From assembly GCA_037974665.1 (NCBI GenBank), contig CM075778.1, forward strand, positions 10,033,001 to 10,097,000: DNA of 64,000 nucleotides. Direction: 5' to 3'. Every line of letters begins with the position of its first letter. Position 1 is the stretch's first letter. The stretch comes from Ehretia macrophylla. Its lineage: Eukaryota; Streptophyta; Magnoliopsida; Boraginales; Ehretiaceae. Under the pieces are notes generated by a model. That model was not told the DNA's origin. It made no database searches and saw only the letters and a program-made list of their open reading frames with translations. A program made the position numbers and the translations under genes. This document shows positions 34,860 through 52,235 of this stretch, in pieces.

Positions 34860-35935
34860 GATATTTAAACGTATGACGGGTACGGGTGCATATCCAATAT
34901 CATTGTAGCCATTTTAATAACAATCAAAGTATTACTTTTATAAATTTTTCATTTCTCTTTTCATGTATCTCTTGCTTACTTTCTTTCTTTTTAAAATTTG
35001 AGTTATTTAGGATTATCATAAAATCTATAATTATTATAACCACAACTATGGACATAATCGCATTTATGACAATAAGATTGTATACCATTGACTTTAGAAA
35101 ATGATTGAGCCAATTGGTATAATTGACATTGTTTCCTTATAAATTCACTATTTTGCTTAAAATATGTGATAACAACCCCAAAAATCATGTTCTCAATATT
35201 TAGGACATGAAAGGTATAATATACTTTTCTCTAGCATATCTTTTACTTTTACATTTTCACATAATTTTAGCTGAGATGTAATTTTAAACATTGTAGAATT
35301 ATGCTTTCTAACAATTTTAAAATTCTATAATTACAGATAAATTCATTCCTAGTACGGTTTTAGAAGATCATTGCCTTTGTGATAATTATATATTTTTTTT
35401 AAATTTTGCGAACGGATGCATATATATCATGAAATCTATATATTTTAAAATGAAATTGACAAAGTTTAAAAGAAATTTTACGAAAAGTCATGATATGAAA
35501 TATCTTCATATGATTGATTGAGATATCGTGCTAATAACGCGTTATTAAACTAAAGAGAATAATAAAAAGACATTAAAAGCAAAAAAAATATAATAAAGGA
35601 AATGAGATGATTCTATTTATAGCAACTATACGAAAGAATATGTAAACTCCTAGACTTTATTAGGATTTGAACTACAAAGGCTTAGTCCAAAACTTTATTA
35701 GGATTTGAACTACAAAGACTTAGTCCAAAACTATTTATATAAGAGTTCAGATAATCATGAATCACATAAGGCGTTAAGATAATCACGAACTACGATGAAT
35801 ATGATCTAGCTTGATAATCTCATAACATAAAGGTTTATTATAAATTACATGTTTTAGTTATTGAATTTATCTAAACCCCAAAAAAATAGAAAAATAAATA
35901 AATGATTTTTTTTGGAAAATTACACTCATGTCCCT
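34860..35935. other. Intergenic, with a 38-bp tandem duplication at 35654-35729
   Basis: actttattaggatttgaact plus acaaag and cttagtccaaa occur twice in tandem (35654-35691 and 35692-35729). Otherwise AT-rich without a supportable gene. Confidence 0.5.
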
Positions 35936-36115
35936 ACTCTCAAGTAGAGTAAGACTAAGACCCAGATCGCGAAGCGCTAAAACGGCGTCGTACGTGCAGA
36001 AATTTCGCAACAACGCCGTATCGTTTACTACTAATAAATCATTAATAAGCAAAATAAATTAATCACAAAATAAAATATATAAAATATATAAGTAAGCTCA
36101 TAGATGCCTTTTTAT

Positions 36116-36152
<37 letters not shown>

Positions 36153-36261
36153 TAATAATAATAGTTATGCATCAATAACCTTTTCTCTTTGATTTTTTTC
36201 TTAATTTTTCTTTTTTGATAGAAATAAGGTTTCGATTTGATCTTCTTCGTTTCATGTTGTA
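35936..36261 (+). promoter_or_regulatory. Promoter and 5' UTR of the casein kinase 1-like gene
   Basis: A short GC-rich island (35965-36020) contains acggcgt (35982-35988) and its reverse complement acgccgt (36013-36019). A TATA candidate tatataaaa lies at 36076-36084. A (tc)n microsatellite (36118-36149) follows at the expected start of transcription, then about 110 nt to the ATG. CT-rich leaders are common in plant genes. Confidence 0.5.
36118..36149 (+). repeat. (tc)n microsatellite in probable 5' UTR
   Basis: About 15 uninterrupted tc units between the TATA candidate and the CKL start codon. Confidence 0.85.
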
Positions 36262-42077
<5,816 letters not shown>

Positions 42078-42405
42078 CTGCTGCAGCTGGCTTGTTTGCT
42101 CTTTTCTGTAAATTTGGTGAGGTATGGCATTACACAAGCAAAATACGACGCAGCTGCATTTTGTATCACTCTGAAAGCTGCCACCTGAGAAAGCTGGAGT
42201 AGTAACTCCTGAAACTACAAGTGATATAGCGCGATCCTGGAGTCGCGGTGCCATACCAAGATCCATATCGTGCCTTATGGGATTTGTGTTCGAGTTGGGC
42301 GGCATGATTCCAGTTCTGTTTACGTTTTGATTCGGTTCGTCTTTCTATCTTTTCGATCTTGTGCTTTGATGTAAATGCTTCTCTCAACATGTGTCGTATG
42401 AGAAG

Positions 42406-42411
42406 AATAAA
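42406..42411 (+). terminator. Poly(A) signal of the CKL gene
   Basis: aataaa lies 329 nt after the stop codon, the first canonical signal downstream. Confidence 0.55.
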
Positions 42412-42639
42412 CACTGTAACATCTGAATTTATATATTTTGAGCCTATTTTGATTCTCAAGTCTGTTGCATCTGTTGTGTGCTATGGAAGCATCTTGCTGG
42501 AAAGTCTCCACTTTCTGGAGTGGATGATTCTTTCTTGGGAAATTTTTCAATCAGTCCAGACTGAGACTAATCCATTAATTTAAACTGATTGAAATATTTT
42601 CCTTCTTTTAAACTGAGCTTTGTCGTGGCTATTACACTA

Positions 42640-43020
42640 AGATTCGAGGTAATGCGTGTCGACAATTAACTTCAATACAAGGGATTTAGATCTTCTCGTA
42701 ACGTTATAATATTATTAAAGGAGATTTAATTATAGTGAATTGATGATGCAGTTGCGATGAAATGAACTGGATACTTCAGTAGGATTCAAAATAATGTGTG
42801 GGACAATTAACTTCGATATAAGGTATTTTAATTTTTTAATAACGTTATAAATTTCCATCGAGATCCAATTGTTGCTGGATAGTTCACTAAAATTGAAGGT
42901 AATGTGTGTCAATATTTAATTAGGATCCAAGGGGTTTGGATCCCTCGTGGCGATATCATGTTATGATGAAATTTAATTGTAGTAAATTGATGGTGTTGTT
43001 ATTATAAAATGATCTGAATA
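42640..43020. repeat. Diverged tandem repeat, about 105-140 bp unit, three copies
   Basis: Shared phrases: ggtaatg(c/t)gtgt, (g)acaatta followed by acttc, cgttata, and a atttaattgtagt(g)aattgatg block. Copies begin near 42645, 42785 and 42895. Confidence 0.55.
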
Positions 43021-44306
43021 GTTTATTATTAATAGATTTTTTTTGTAACGTTATAAGGGGATTTAAATTTCGTTCAAGAATATAGCACATAAAGTCATCT
43101 ATTCCCACGAATGATTTTTCCATGTATGCTCGGCAACCATTAGTTCTAATACGTGCCACGACAAAGTGGATCTAGATACACACGGTTATTCCTGTTCTAT
43201 TGGGAACATTTATTCAAAACGGTAACGATTGAAAAATTTTCTTCAAACAATTGTCATTATTGGTGACAGATGTTCAATACAGTAACGATTGAAAGATTAA
43301 TAATATGTCGTAACGGAATGATTACCATTTTGAATAGTTTTCCCAATTTTGGTAATGATTTACAAACCAACAAGTCTTTCGCCTAATGATATATTTCTAG
43401 TTGTTAGTGTGTGAAATTATAAGATTAATTTTTATAAATTATATCTTCTGATATATGTTATGGAGCTTAAACCTCTGTTGAATTTAAAAAAAAAATGGTT
43501 TGCTATCTTTGTGAGAAGCTCAACAGGTTGCATTATCAATTGAAAGTACCAGATCCATTTGTCATGTAAAGCAATTTACTATATGATATTAATGCTCACT
43601 TATCCTCAGACTTGGATGTCATAAATGGTCGGCACGTGAAATCATTGTGTTTTCTTTTCTTTTTCTTTTTTTAATTGATTACTTTTATAATCGACCCTAC
43701 TTAATAATGTGTAATAAAAATTTAGTTTCAAACAACCGACTAAATTGGGATTGCAGTTTGAGCAGTAAATGGTGTCTCCCTTTTAGTACTCTTGAATCCA
43801 CAAGTACCAACAGCGGCTCAAAAAATCACCCAACCTCTTACGTTTGTAACAGCGACAATAGTATTATTGAAATTTGTTTGAACGTAAATACTCTCTTTGG
43901 TATTCTACGCGCACTCTTGTGCAAACCAATACGTCCATTCTTACATGAACTAATTCTCGATATAACTTTTTTCATTTTATCATAAATATAAATTGTAAAT
44001 TAAAACAGATTTCTTATTAAGGATGAGTTCACAGGTTGACACGGTTTAATTTAATTAGTAAATTACATGTTTAATTTTGTGAGTGTGCGAATGTTATTTC
44101 TCCAACACTGTTTAGGTGGGTTTTAAGTTTTATCTCACCTCAATTATTGTGCTTGCTTTGCTAATACGCCCAACCAAGTGGCCCATGGTCAATCATTCAA
44201 CAAAGGGGTCAAGAGTGTTTGAAAGCTAACAAATGAGGTTTGGTGAGATACAGTTGCAATAGTTCCTTTTCCATTTGAAATGCATGGATTAAAGAGAAAT
44301 TATATC
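43021..44306. other. Intergenic, no gene recognised
   Basis: A small repeat with cagtaacgattgaaa occurs twice near 43219 and 43280. The longest open frame (43647-43985, +) has no codon pattern or motif that supports a gene. Confidence 0.45.
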
Positions 44307-45162
44307 GGAAAAATAGTATAAATGATCCTTATTATTTTTTTAAAATTTTAAATTTATCATATTATTTAAAATTAATTAATTTAAGCTTTATTATTTCCTA
44401 AAAAAAATTAAATTCATTTATATTGTTCAAAATTAGCCAATTTAATTAGTCCCTATTATTTCCTGACAAATTCAATTTAGTTCCTATTGTGTTTATATAA
44501 AATTTATTTTAGTTCTCAATATGTTTTTCAAAAAGAATTGTGACTAAATTGAAATTTTTTCAAAAACAATAGGAAATAAATTGGCTAATTTTGAATAATG
44601 GGGATGAATTTAAAATTTTTTGAAAATAATAAGGACTAAATTGACTAATTTTAAACAATATAAATGAATTTAAAATTTTAAAGAAACAGTATGGACTATT
44701 TGTGCTATTTTCTCAATTATATCATCCAATTTCTAGAGAAACATCCAGTATACGTAAATTTAGAGGAAAATGTTACAAATGGTCTCTATTATTTTTTTAA
44801 AATTTTAAATTCGTCATTTTTATTCAAAATTAGTCAATTTAGTCTATGTTATTTTCTAAAAGTTTCAAATTCATCCCTATTGTTCAAAATTAGTCAATTT
44901 AATCTATATTATTTTCTAAAAAATTAATTAAGTCATCAAATAGAAGTCACATGCAGAGACTAAATTGAATTTTTTAAAGAAATAATAGAGACTAAATTTA
45001 TTTTTTTGAAAAATAATAAGAATTAAGTTGGCTAATTTTGAACAATAAGAATAAATTTAAATTTTTTAAAGAAACTATAAAAACTAAATTAACCCATTTT
45101 AAACAATAGGAACTAATTTAAAATTTTAGTGAAACAATAGGGATCATTTGTATAATTTTCCC
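44307..45162. mobile_element. Two adjacent TIR elements of one MITE-like family
   Basis: The first copy (about 44307-44722) starts ggaaaaatagtataaatg and ends with the complement of a similar end (tggactatttgtgctatttt). The second (about 44764-45162) starts ggaaaatgttacaaatgg and ends ggatcatttgtataattttc followed by c. Interiors alternate phrases such as ggactaaatt and aattagtc in inverted order, so each copy can fold on itself. No ORF. The family also appears at 557-760. Confidence 0.6.
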
Positions 45163-45348
45163 TAAATTTTGCAAGTCCTCTAAGGTGTTTGAAACCTAAT
45201 CCGGGGTAATTGCTCACATCTAACCGTATTGCCTGACCACTTTGTGACTCTGTTTACTTCTTGGTGTATGTGCCTGAAACTTGAATTGGAGCCTAGAAAA
45301 AAATATTTAAGTCCCACTATAAAAAGATACGTATCACTATTACAACAT

Positions 45349-45685
45349 ATGATAGTAATACATATTGCAATCTCGAGCAAACAGTTACCCGTTTGTAAGA
45401 TTGTTCCCTCATTGTGTATCAATTTCTCAAATGGAATACTTCTTTGACCTTAATGAATTCATGATGGTGATACATGCTACGATCTCAAATAAACGACTAT
45501 TCATTTGTAAGATTTTTCTCTTACTATGTATCAATTTCCTAGATGAAATAGTTCTTTGACCTCAAGAAACTTGTAATGATAACACATGTTGAGATCTCGA
45601 GCAAACGATAACCTATTTGTAAGATTTTTCCTTCACTAATTTTCCAGTTGAAATAGTTCTTTGACCTTACTGAACTCATGTGAAA
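45349..45685. repeat. Tandem repeat, about 113 bp unit, three copies
   Basis: Units begin at 45349, 45461 and 45576 with atgat. Each has a tacat- or cacat-type phrase, a gatctc block, tttgtaagatt, and a ttctttgacct phrase. Small open frames that cross it are by-products. Confidence 0.7.
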
Positions 45686-45884
45686 CAGAAATTATCGCAC
45701 TAGAATTGAAAACAGTAACCGCCTTTGTACATATCTTGGTTCAGCAAATGCAAATATATTTGCCACAGATTCTCTTTTTAAATACGAGAAATTTTAAAAT
45801 TAATTCTTATGTAATATCTAAATAATGTAATATTATTTAGATCTCCTTAAAATAAAAATAATACAATTTTTTTTTAAGACAAGA

Positions 45885-46110
45885 AAAACTCAGTTGGCAG
45901 AGCTTAATTACCGGATTATCCGGTTGAATCCAACCATCAACTGGTAAAACATTGAGTATAGAGTCTCATCGCAAGATTACATCAAGTGAATTAGAAACGA
46001 AACCTTGAGGGCAACTTAGAGATTCGAACCTAAAACTAACCACAAACTTTTTCCACACTTTAAACACCTGACCCATGTTCTGAGAGCAAGAACATGCTAA
46101 TATTACAAAA
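45885..46110 (+). mobile_element. SINE-like tRNA-derived fragment
   Basis: ctcagttggcagagc matches a tRNA A-box, and ggttgaatcc about 30 bp later resembles a B-box with the C of TTCGA lost. The segment ends in an A run. A second B-box-like gattcgaacc on the same stretch (46021) complicates the limits. No clean TSD was found. Confidence 0.4.
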
Positions 46111-47633
46111 AAAAATATTTATATATAACAAACGATCATTCAACTCTTAAAAGTGAATTCCACATTTTATGAGAAGGACCGAATGACCGAGATCCCATTG
46201 AATAACTTCCCAAAAATTACATACATAATTATGTGCACGAACTTTAAAGTAGGCTTTTTTACCTATTTTTTTACAACAATACTTTACGAGGTCCTTAACC
46301 TTAATTCTTGGAAAAGCCAAACAATGTTGTCTTTTGATTCAAGACTATAGTGAGTATCACTTTTAGTACCTAGGTCCTTGTAGTTGTTGTGCTATTGTAT
46401 AGGAATATGAGCCATCAATATGCAGGCCCAAAGGCATGTGAAAGATTATTGCATTCTATGCTTGAAGATGACTGATTGCAATAAGAAAATTTGATTATGA
46501 TTACCTTTTCTATAGAAAGAAGTAAACTGTTCTATTAGAGCAGCTGGTTTTTTTTTTTTCAACAACGAAAAATTCATATTAGATAAAATCGTATTAGATG
46601 TACTTTAAAATTATAGATCTCGTAGTACATAAGTGCAGCTTAATGTTTTAAATGAGTTAAAGAGTTAGATACTAATGCATGTTCTGAATCAATGAAAGGC
46701 TATGCAATATTTCCATGGGTCAATCTCGGGATTTTTGTGTATGATAAACGGCAACTCAATCACTCCTCTCTACCCTTAAAGACATGACGCACTTTCTGGA
46801 TACATGATTTATAGTATTACCAATACTATGAGAGTGAGACTGAGCTGATCTACCTATGCCTATATGTCCTATTAGATAAAATTACTCGTGCACGTCAGTT
46901 CCATAAAATTCAAGAAGTTGGTCAGATAACTGCATCCATATGTCGGAAACATGTTTGGTCCCGTTTACAAGTAATTTTTAGATAGAAAATAAAATATATG
47001 AGATTGATAGTCAAATTAATATGTCATAAAGAAGAAATATTTGAATATTAATCTCATCGACAAAGACAACTGAATTGAAGACTGCCCGAGAGAAAATGGT
47101 GATTTCCTTTAGTTTCCACTGGAAAAGCCACCATTAGGAAGTGACACACTGCAATCAAATCCTTGATTTATTTCTGAAATCTTGAAGGTCAGAAGATAGA
47201 CTTTTGCTCCTAACTCAACTGTTTAGAACTCCTAGCTTGACTATGACCTTAAACAAATTAAACATAGGATTTTAGACTTCATTCAGTCATTTCACATTAT
47301 AAAAGTACTTCTTAAAATTATAACGTCACACAAGAGATTCCGAATACTAAATTATTTTATCATAAATATATTATTTCACTACTATGGATCTAAATAACTT
47401 TTGAAGACCATCTCTACCAAGTAAATACTAAATAAAAGCAAGAAAAAAAATTCAGTCAAAAAGAAAGATAAATACAGATAATAGTAATCAACCAAGCAAG
47501 ACCAACTTTATCAATACTAGCTAGGCCTACACCAATGGTGACCAGAAAATTGATAACATTAACATATTCTTCACTCTTCATTTTACATGTTTACTAAGAT
47601 CATCCATAGCTCCCAGAAGACAGTGATCATCAT
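46111..47633. other. Intergenic, nothing supportable
   Basis: AT-rich, with short open frames only and no recognised domain or repeat. Confidence 0.45.
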
Positions 47634-47649
47634 AAAATTTAGAACATCA

Positions 47650-47740
47650 ACCCAAGACTTGGGTGGAATGTCGGGTAGCGATCGTTGATCAAAGGTTTCA
47701 AGTTCCAACTTCTACCGCCTCTCTATTGTACTAAAAAAAG
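47650..47740 (+). mobile_element. SINE (91 bp) with 16-bp target duplication
   Basis: aaaatttagaacatca occurs perfectly at 47634-47649 and 47741-47756. The body has a B-box-like ggtttcaagttcc and ends ttgtactaaaaaaag, a tail form seen in plant SINEs. The A-box is degenerate. It lies about 340 bp beyond the DUF3511 stop codon. Confidence 0.7.
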
Positions 47741-47998
47741 AAAATTTAGAACATCAGATATCTAGATCTAAGTTCAGAAATGAAGTCTCCATAGAATAGA
47801 ACAGTCCATTACTGCAATTCATCTCAACAAAGACCATTCCATATAATCATCCTCATAGTATAATATACATATATTTATATGATTCTTGAACTCTTTTGGG
47901 ATACATAGAACTTGATGATCATGACAAAGTGAGAAATACAAAAAAGATTTGTGAAACAGACAAATAAAAGAAACAGCACCATACAAATATCACCACCA

Positions 47999-48070
47999 GG
48001 GACTCTAGTTAGCCACTGGGCTAACCTGTGAGCGATCAGGGTTCGAATTTATCGGTGTAAAAAGAAAACA
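47999..48070 (+). mobile_element. Short SINE-like insert (72 bp) at the DUF3511 stop codon
   Basis: The body has an A-box-like ctagttagccactgggc and a B-box gggttcgaattt 25-30 bp later, then an A-rich tail (gtaaaaagaaaacaa). aaatatcaccacca is repeated perfectly at 47985-47998 and 48071-48084. The right copy includes the stop codon and last codons of the minus-strand DUF3511 gene. Pol III-type boxes, A-rich tail and a 14-bp TSD together support target-primed retrotransposition. Confidence 0.7.
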
Positions 48071-48075
48071 AAATA

Positions 48076-48447
48076 TCACCACCATCCATGGACAACATGG
48101 CTGCAAGTGTCCTTGATCCACCTGAAACTCTTTCTAAATGAACCTTTCATCTTACCCTCAACAGCATACACCTTATAGCTAGCAACCCTTTTCTTTCTCT
48201 GCAATTCAGGGTCATTAAAACTCCAACTCGTTGAAGTTGATGCAGCTTTGCTCTTGCTTTTCTTGATCTTCACCTCCTTTTGATGATGATGATCAATAGT
48301 ATTTGTTGCTGCTGATGAAGCATATGAATTAGTGCTGTAGCTTCTGAGATCATGCATGCTTGTTGGAGCTTGTTTGCCACCTCCATTATTGTAGCTATCC
48401 ATCTGCATCCTACCTTCCCTAACTGACATGGATCTGAAGTTCTCCAT
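48076..48447 (-). CDS. DUF3511 domain protein, 123 residues, single exon
   Basis: It begins MENFRSMSVREGRMQ and has a low-complexity serine/asparagine-rich middle with a lysine stretch (KEVKIKKSKSK). It ends with the DUF3511 core: SWSFNDPELQRKKRVASYKV, then YAVEGKMKGSFRKSFRWIK, finishing GWW. This small plant-specific family usually has this size and C-terminal placement of the domain, and its function is unknown. There is no signal peptide or membrane segment, and the basic C-terminal part suggests a soluble or nuclear protein (inference). The stop codon at 48076-48078 lies inside the TSD of the SINE-like insert, so the insert forms the start of its 3' UTR. Confidence 0.92.
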   Translation of the reverse strand: MENFRSMSVREGRMQMDSYNNGGGKQAPTSMHDLRSYSTNSYASSAATNTIDHHHQKEVKIKKSKSKAASTSTSWSFNDPELQRKKRVASYKVYAVEGKMKGSFRKSFRWIKDTCSHVVHGWW

Positions 48448-48670
48448 GGAAACACAAGAAAGAAAACCGACACAAACTAAGTGTGAATGGAGAGAGAGAG
48501 AGAATGAGAGAGAGAAGAGGTTTACAAGGTTTTGCTTCAGCTTTGTAGTTTTGGTAATTAATTTTTGTTTAATTGGGAACAGCTCAAAGTTGGTGGTGGC
48601 ATTAATCTTTATTATAATACCCCTTTTCTTTTTCTTTTTTTCTAGTCACCAACAACTCAATTTAAATTGA
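48448..48670 (-). promoter_or_regulatory. 5' UTR and core promoter of the DUF3511 gene
   Basis: A (ga)-rich stretch on the + strand (48488-48517) is a ct-rich leader on the coding strand. A weak TATA candidate (minus strand tattataataaag, about 48608-48620) lies roughly 165 bp from the ATG. Beyond it is a pyrimidine-rich + strand run. Confidence 0.4.
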
Positions 48671-49034
48671 ATTATGTCAGATTCACTCTAAAATTATAAA
48701 TAATATATGAAATTCATGTAAAATTAAATAAAATTGAACGAAGTTGTATAAAAATATACAAAATTGTTCAAAACTCACAACTGGATGAAAATGTATAGAA
48801 TATCATGATATAATAGCGTGTTTTGATAAAGTGATAACAATATTTATAATAAATAATAAAATACAAGTTTAAAATTGAAATATTTTAACATAATAAGTTA
48901 ATACTCGATCACGTTTGTATTATAATGCTTTTCTTTTTTTTTGTAGTGGGGGTGCTGTATTTGTTTGTATATTGCTTTTTGCATGCAAAAAAGAGAATAA
49001 TGAGCTTGACTACAAGACAATGATGGGTAGATGC

Positions 49035-49058
49035 CACGTGTAAAAGTCAAAGTTGACT
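49035..49058 (-). promoter_or_regulatory. G-box with an inverted pair of W-boxes, DUF3511 upstream region
   Basis: cacgtg (49035-49040) is followed by agtcaaagttgact (49045-49058), two TTGACT cores facing each other. It lies about 590 bp upstream of the DUF3511 start. Binding by bZIP/bHLH and WRKY factors is inferred from the cores alone. Confidence 0.35.
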
Positions 49059-49928
49059 CCTTAATGGCAAAGCAAATTCGATGATATCTAAGGTATCAGC
49101 CTCGGATAGTCATAGTAGTATACATTGACAGCTTGTTTGGTTGGAAAAAATTGTTTACGTACGTAATCTTTCGGGTCCAACAAAGCATTAACTTCACTTT
49201 TTTTTTTTTTTCTTTTTTTCTTTTTTCTTTGTAAAAAGTATTAACTTCCCTTGTCTAACTTGAATTAAGTAAATTTATAGATCTACCCGTGGTAGAAAAC
49301 TATTAAAAAGGTCTAAGTGGACGTAGCTCTTTAATGATCCAATAAATAATTGTTATTTGGACGTAGCTGATTTTTATGCCTGTCATTTAAAAATTATGGA
49401 TGAATGTCACTTTACCGAATTGTCCTTTGTCTTTTAAATGCGGAATTATGGATGTGTGTCAAACCTTTTAGGTTTTTCATTACGTAAGAAATTACAAATT
49501 AATATACGAAAGTCACATTATGTGTATAGTTTGATAAAAAGTTGATTATTATAGATTTATTATATGTGGCCTTACCCTATATTTTTAAGAGACGGTTTAT
49601 ATAAGGTATAGAGATAGTACTCCATAAAAAAAATAGATGAAGATCTAAAATGAGTTGAATGAAGAAATTTAAATGAGACCTTACTTGTATGAAGCTAAGT
49701 AAAGAGATGACTTTTGATAAAAATAAATAGTGTCATCAAATTAATTAAGCGTGGATCCTTCTAAGCTGATCGAAATAGAATGGGTTCTTTCACATTGAAA
49801 TCACTAGTAAAAACCTATCATTCCTAACGAGAAAATGATTGATTTAATTTAGTCTGATGTGGTTTTACTCTTTAATTTCGAAATTTTCTTCAAAAAGTTT
49901 GGATGTCTGAACGTCTCAAACTAAGATA

Positions 49929-49984
49929 GTGGGCCCCACCTCAGTGCATAGATCCACGTGTCTGACTAATTGTGTGGGACCCAC
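49929..49984. promoter_or_regulatory. TCP-type sites flanking a G-box
   Basis: gtgggccccac (49929-49939) and gtgggacccac (49974-49984) both fit the class II TCP core GTGGNCCC and are palindromic or nearly so. A cacgtg (49955-49960) lies between. It is about 1.5 kb upstream of DUF3511 and 2.2 kb past the eIF4A stop. It may be a distal element or a relic of a transposon end. Confidence 0.35.
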
Positions 49985-52235
49985 GTCCGTTTTAAGGCCT
50001 TCCCTTTAGTTTTACAAGAGCCAGTCAAATCATAGAAAATAAAGATCCGGAGCATGGTACTTAAAACATATTAACATGTGATTGTGCCTCTAAAACAGCA
50101 AACCCTCGCAATATAATCCAAACTTTTTTTTTATAATTTTTTATCTTATTATTTAGTATGTTTGCAGGAGATGAGTTAGTTTGGACTAGAAATGTCTAGA
50201 GACAAGTAAACAATCTGGTCAACTGGGTTGTTTCATGACCACCAAAGACTGCAAATCTGGTCAAACCAAATTTGACGTTGAGATAATTAAAATTTGGACA
50301 GAATTTGTTTTATCAATTAAGGAACATGGCAATTTGGATGGATAATCTGCCATTATTAGATTCGAATATTGATAAGATCTTGCTTAATTGATTATAGAAA
50401 AAGTTAGCACCATATTATAAATATGTCCTAGTATACAATCATTTGGTTTGGTTTATCATCGTAGTTAGATATACAGTTCTCATGTTGAGAATGACTCCAC
50501 ATTAAATAACGTCTGATAGAAGAATTTTTCATAATTTACACAGAGTTAAATCTTTTTTTCTTTTGTTAGTCATAAAGTGAGATATTGTACTAATTACCCA
50601 ATTTGCAGCATGATTAGCTTTTCTGGCTAACATGATTAAAAAAAATCTCCTCAGACTAGAATGAAGAGATTTAAAAGAGTTGCACACCATAAATAAATTT
50701 GTCTATTATAAGAGCCATACAATGAAAAGGAGTTGATAGAGCAGAGATAAAAAGAGTTGGGTACAACTGAAAGTAATTAAACATCATATAATCATATACA
50801 TATATGAGCAGCCGAAAAGAGGATCAATAGTCTATATTTTTTTAATGTGATGTCGATAATCATTAATACTCAAGATAACCTAAATAGCATCGACGAACAT
50901 TGGTTAGATGAAAATCTGACCAACTCTCTCTTTCGACTTGATAAAAATTAATCTTTCGAGTGTCATGTTTTTATATAAGTTTTTATCACGTGTTCTACCG
51001 TTGTTACACCAAAATTATTTGATTTGGTTTAATTTTTGGAGCTTCATCGTGAAGCAGCAACATTGCGGATCAAATGTCGCTCAAAATACAAATTTATCAT
51101 TGTTACCACCTCACTGTTATCGTAGTAATAAGTGCGCATGCCGAATTCAAGTTTCATGATGATGTTCGAAATTCACCCATGCCAATGATTTCTACAGAAA
51201 AACACAATTGTTGCAATAAGTAGCACTAGAGGCACGCTCTCATTTACACAAAAAAAGTTGGCAAGCCTGGTTAGCTATAGAATCCAACTTGAGCCTTAAA
51301 TTTCAAGATTAAAAATATCTCTCCAAAGATTTAAAAAAAAAAACAAGGGCACAAGCTGGAGATCTTGTTCCTCCTAAACCGGACATGAATATTGTTGGCT
51401 GCAAATTTTGCCTTTACTATAGGTTTTTTCAGTCCGAGAATCTCCATCGTAACGCAGGTGCGAGTTAGAATCCTTGTGTGACGAGAGCTGCTAATTAATA
51501 GCCTCCAAATCCAAGTAGGACAATTTGCCGGGTCCACTAACTTAACGCTAGGTCATAAGTTTGAATCATGAAAACAATCTCTAACAAAATACAAAATAAG
51601 ACAGCTACAAGCGACTCTAATTTCTAAGATGTCGTACATAACGAAAATTTCATACACCAGACTCTACTTGACCAAAACAAGAGGCAATAACTTATTAGGA
51701 ACACAAGTATCCATATCTTTGTTTTTCCATCTAAACATTCCACAATGGGAAGGAAAGGAAAGGAACGCAAAGAAAGGATGAACATGTGATATATAAACAA
51801 CCGAGCTTATAATGCTGCAAAAGACATCTCAAGCCAATTAAAGGGAAAAAGATGCAACAATATTAAATGCACGTATTGCCATCCATAAATCTTCAAATGA
51901 CAAGGCATATTATATCAAGAGGTTCACAAACAAAACTTCAACAAAAATTATCCAAAATTTTTAAGGGGTTTTGGATAAATACGGTACAAAACCTACTAGC
52001 AACAAAATCAGCAATAGTATTTGCACACCCGACCGCAATAGGCTTTCAAGTACACGCCACTGCAAATGTGCAGGACCGATACCAATACAGAAGCCTGACG
52101 TGTTTTGCAACGTTTAAATTAAATAATGACGAACAAATGTAAAAGAGAAACGGAAAAAGAATTAAGAAAAGTCACCTAAAGCTTTGAAAAACTTGAAAGT
52201 CCCCCATATGTCGGACAAAACCTGGAACAACCTCT

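Larger units (their letters stand above)
48671..51800. other. Intergenic between DUF3511 and eIF4A genes
   Basis: No gene. It contains T-rich runs (49198-49230) and the two motif clusters listed separately. A SINE-like remnant is possible near 51510-51600 (B-box-like aagtttgaatcatg), without TSD. Confidence 0.45.

Noticed and set aside
43647..43985. 112-codon open frame between CKL and DUF3511
   Set aside because: No domain, upstream signals or coding-like composition.
45885..45940. Possible functional tRNA gene
   Set aside because: A- and B-box-like stretches are present, but no acceptor stem or anticodon arm can be drawn, so a SINE remnant is more likely.
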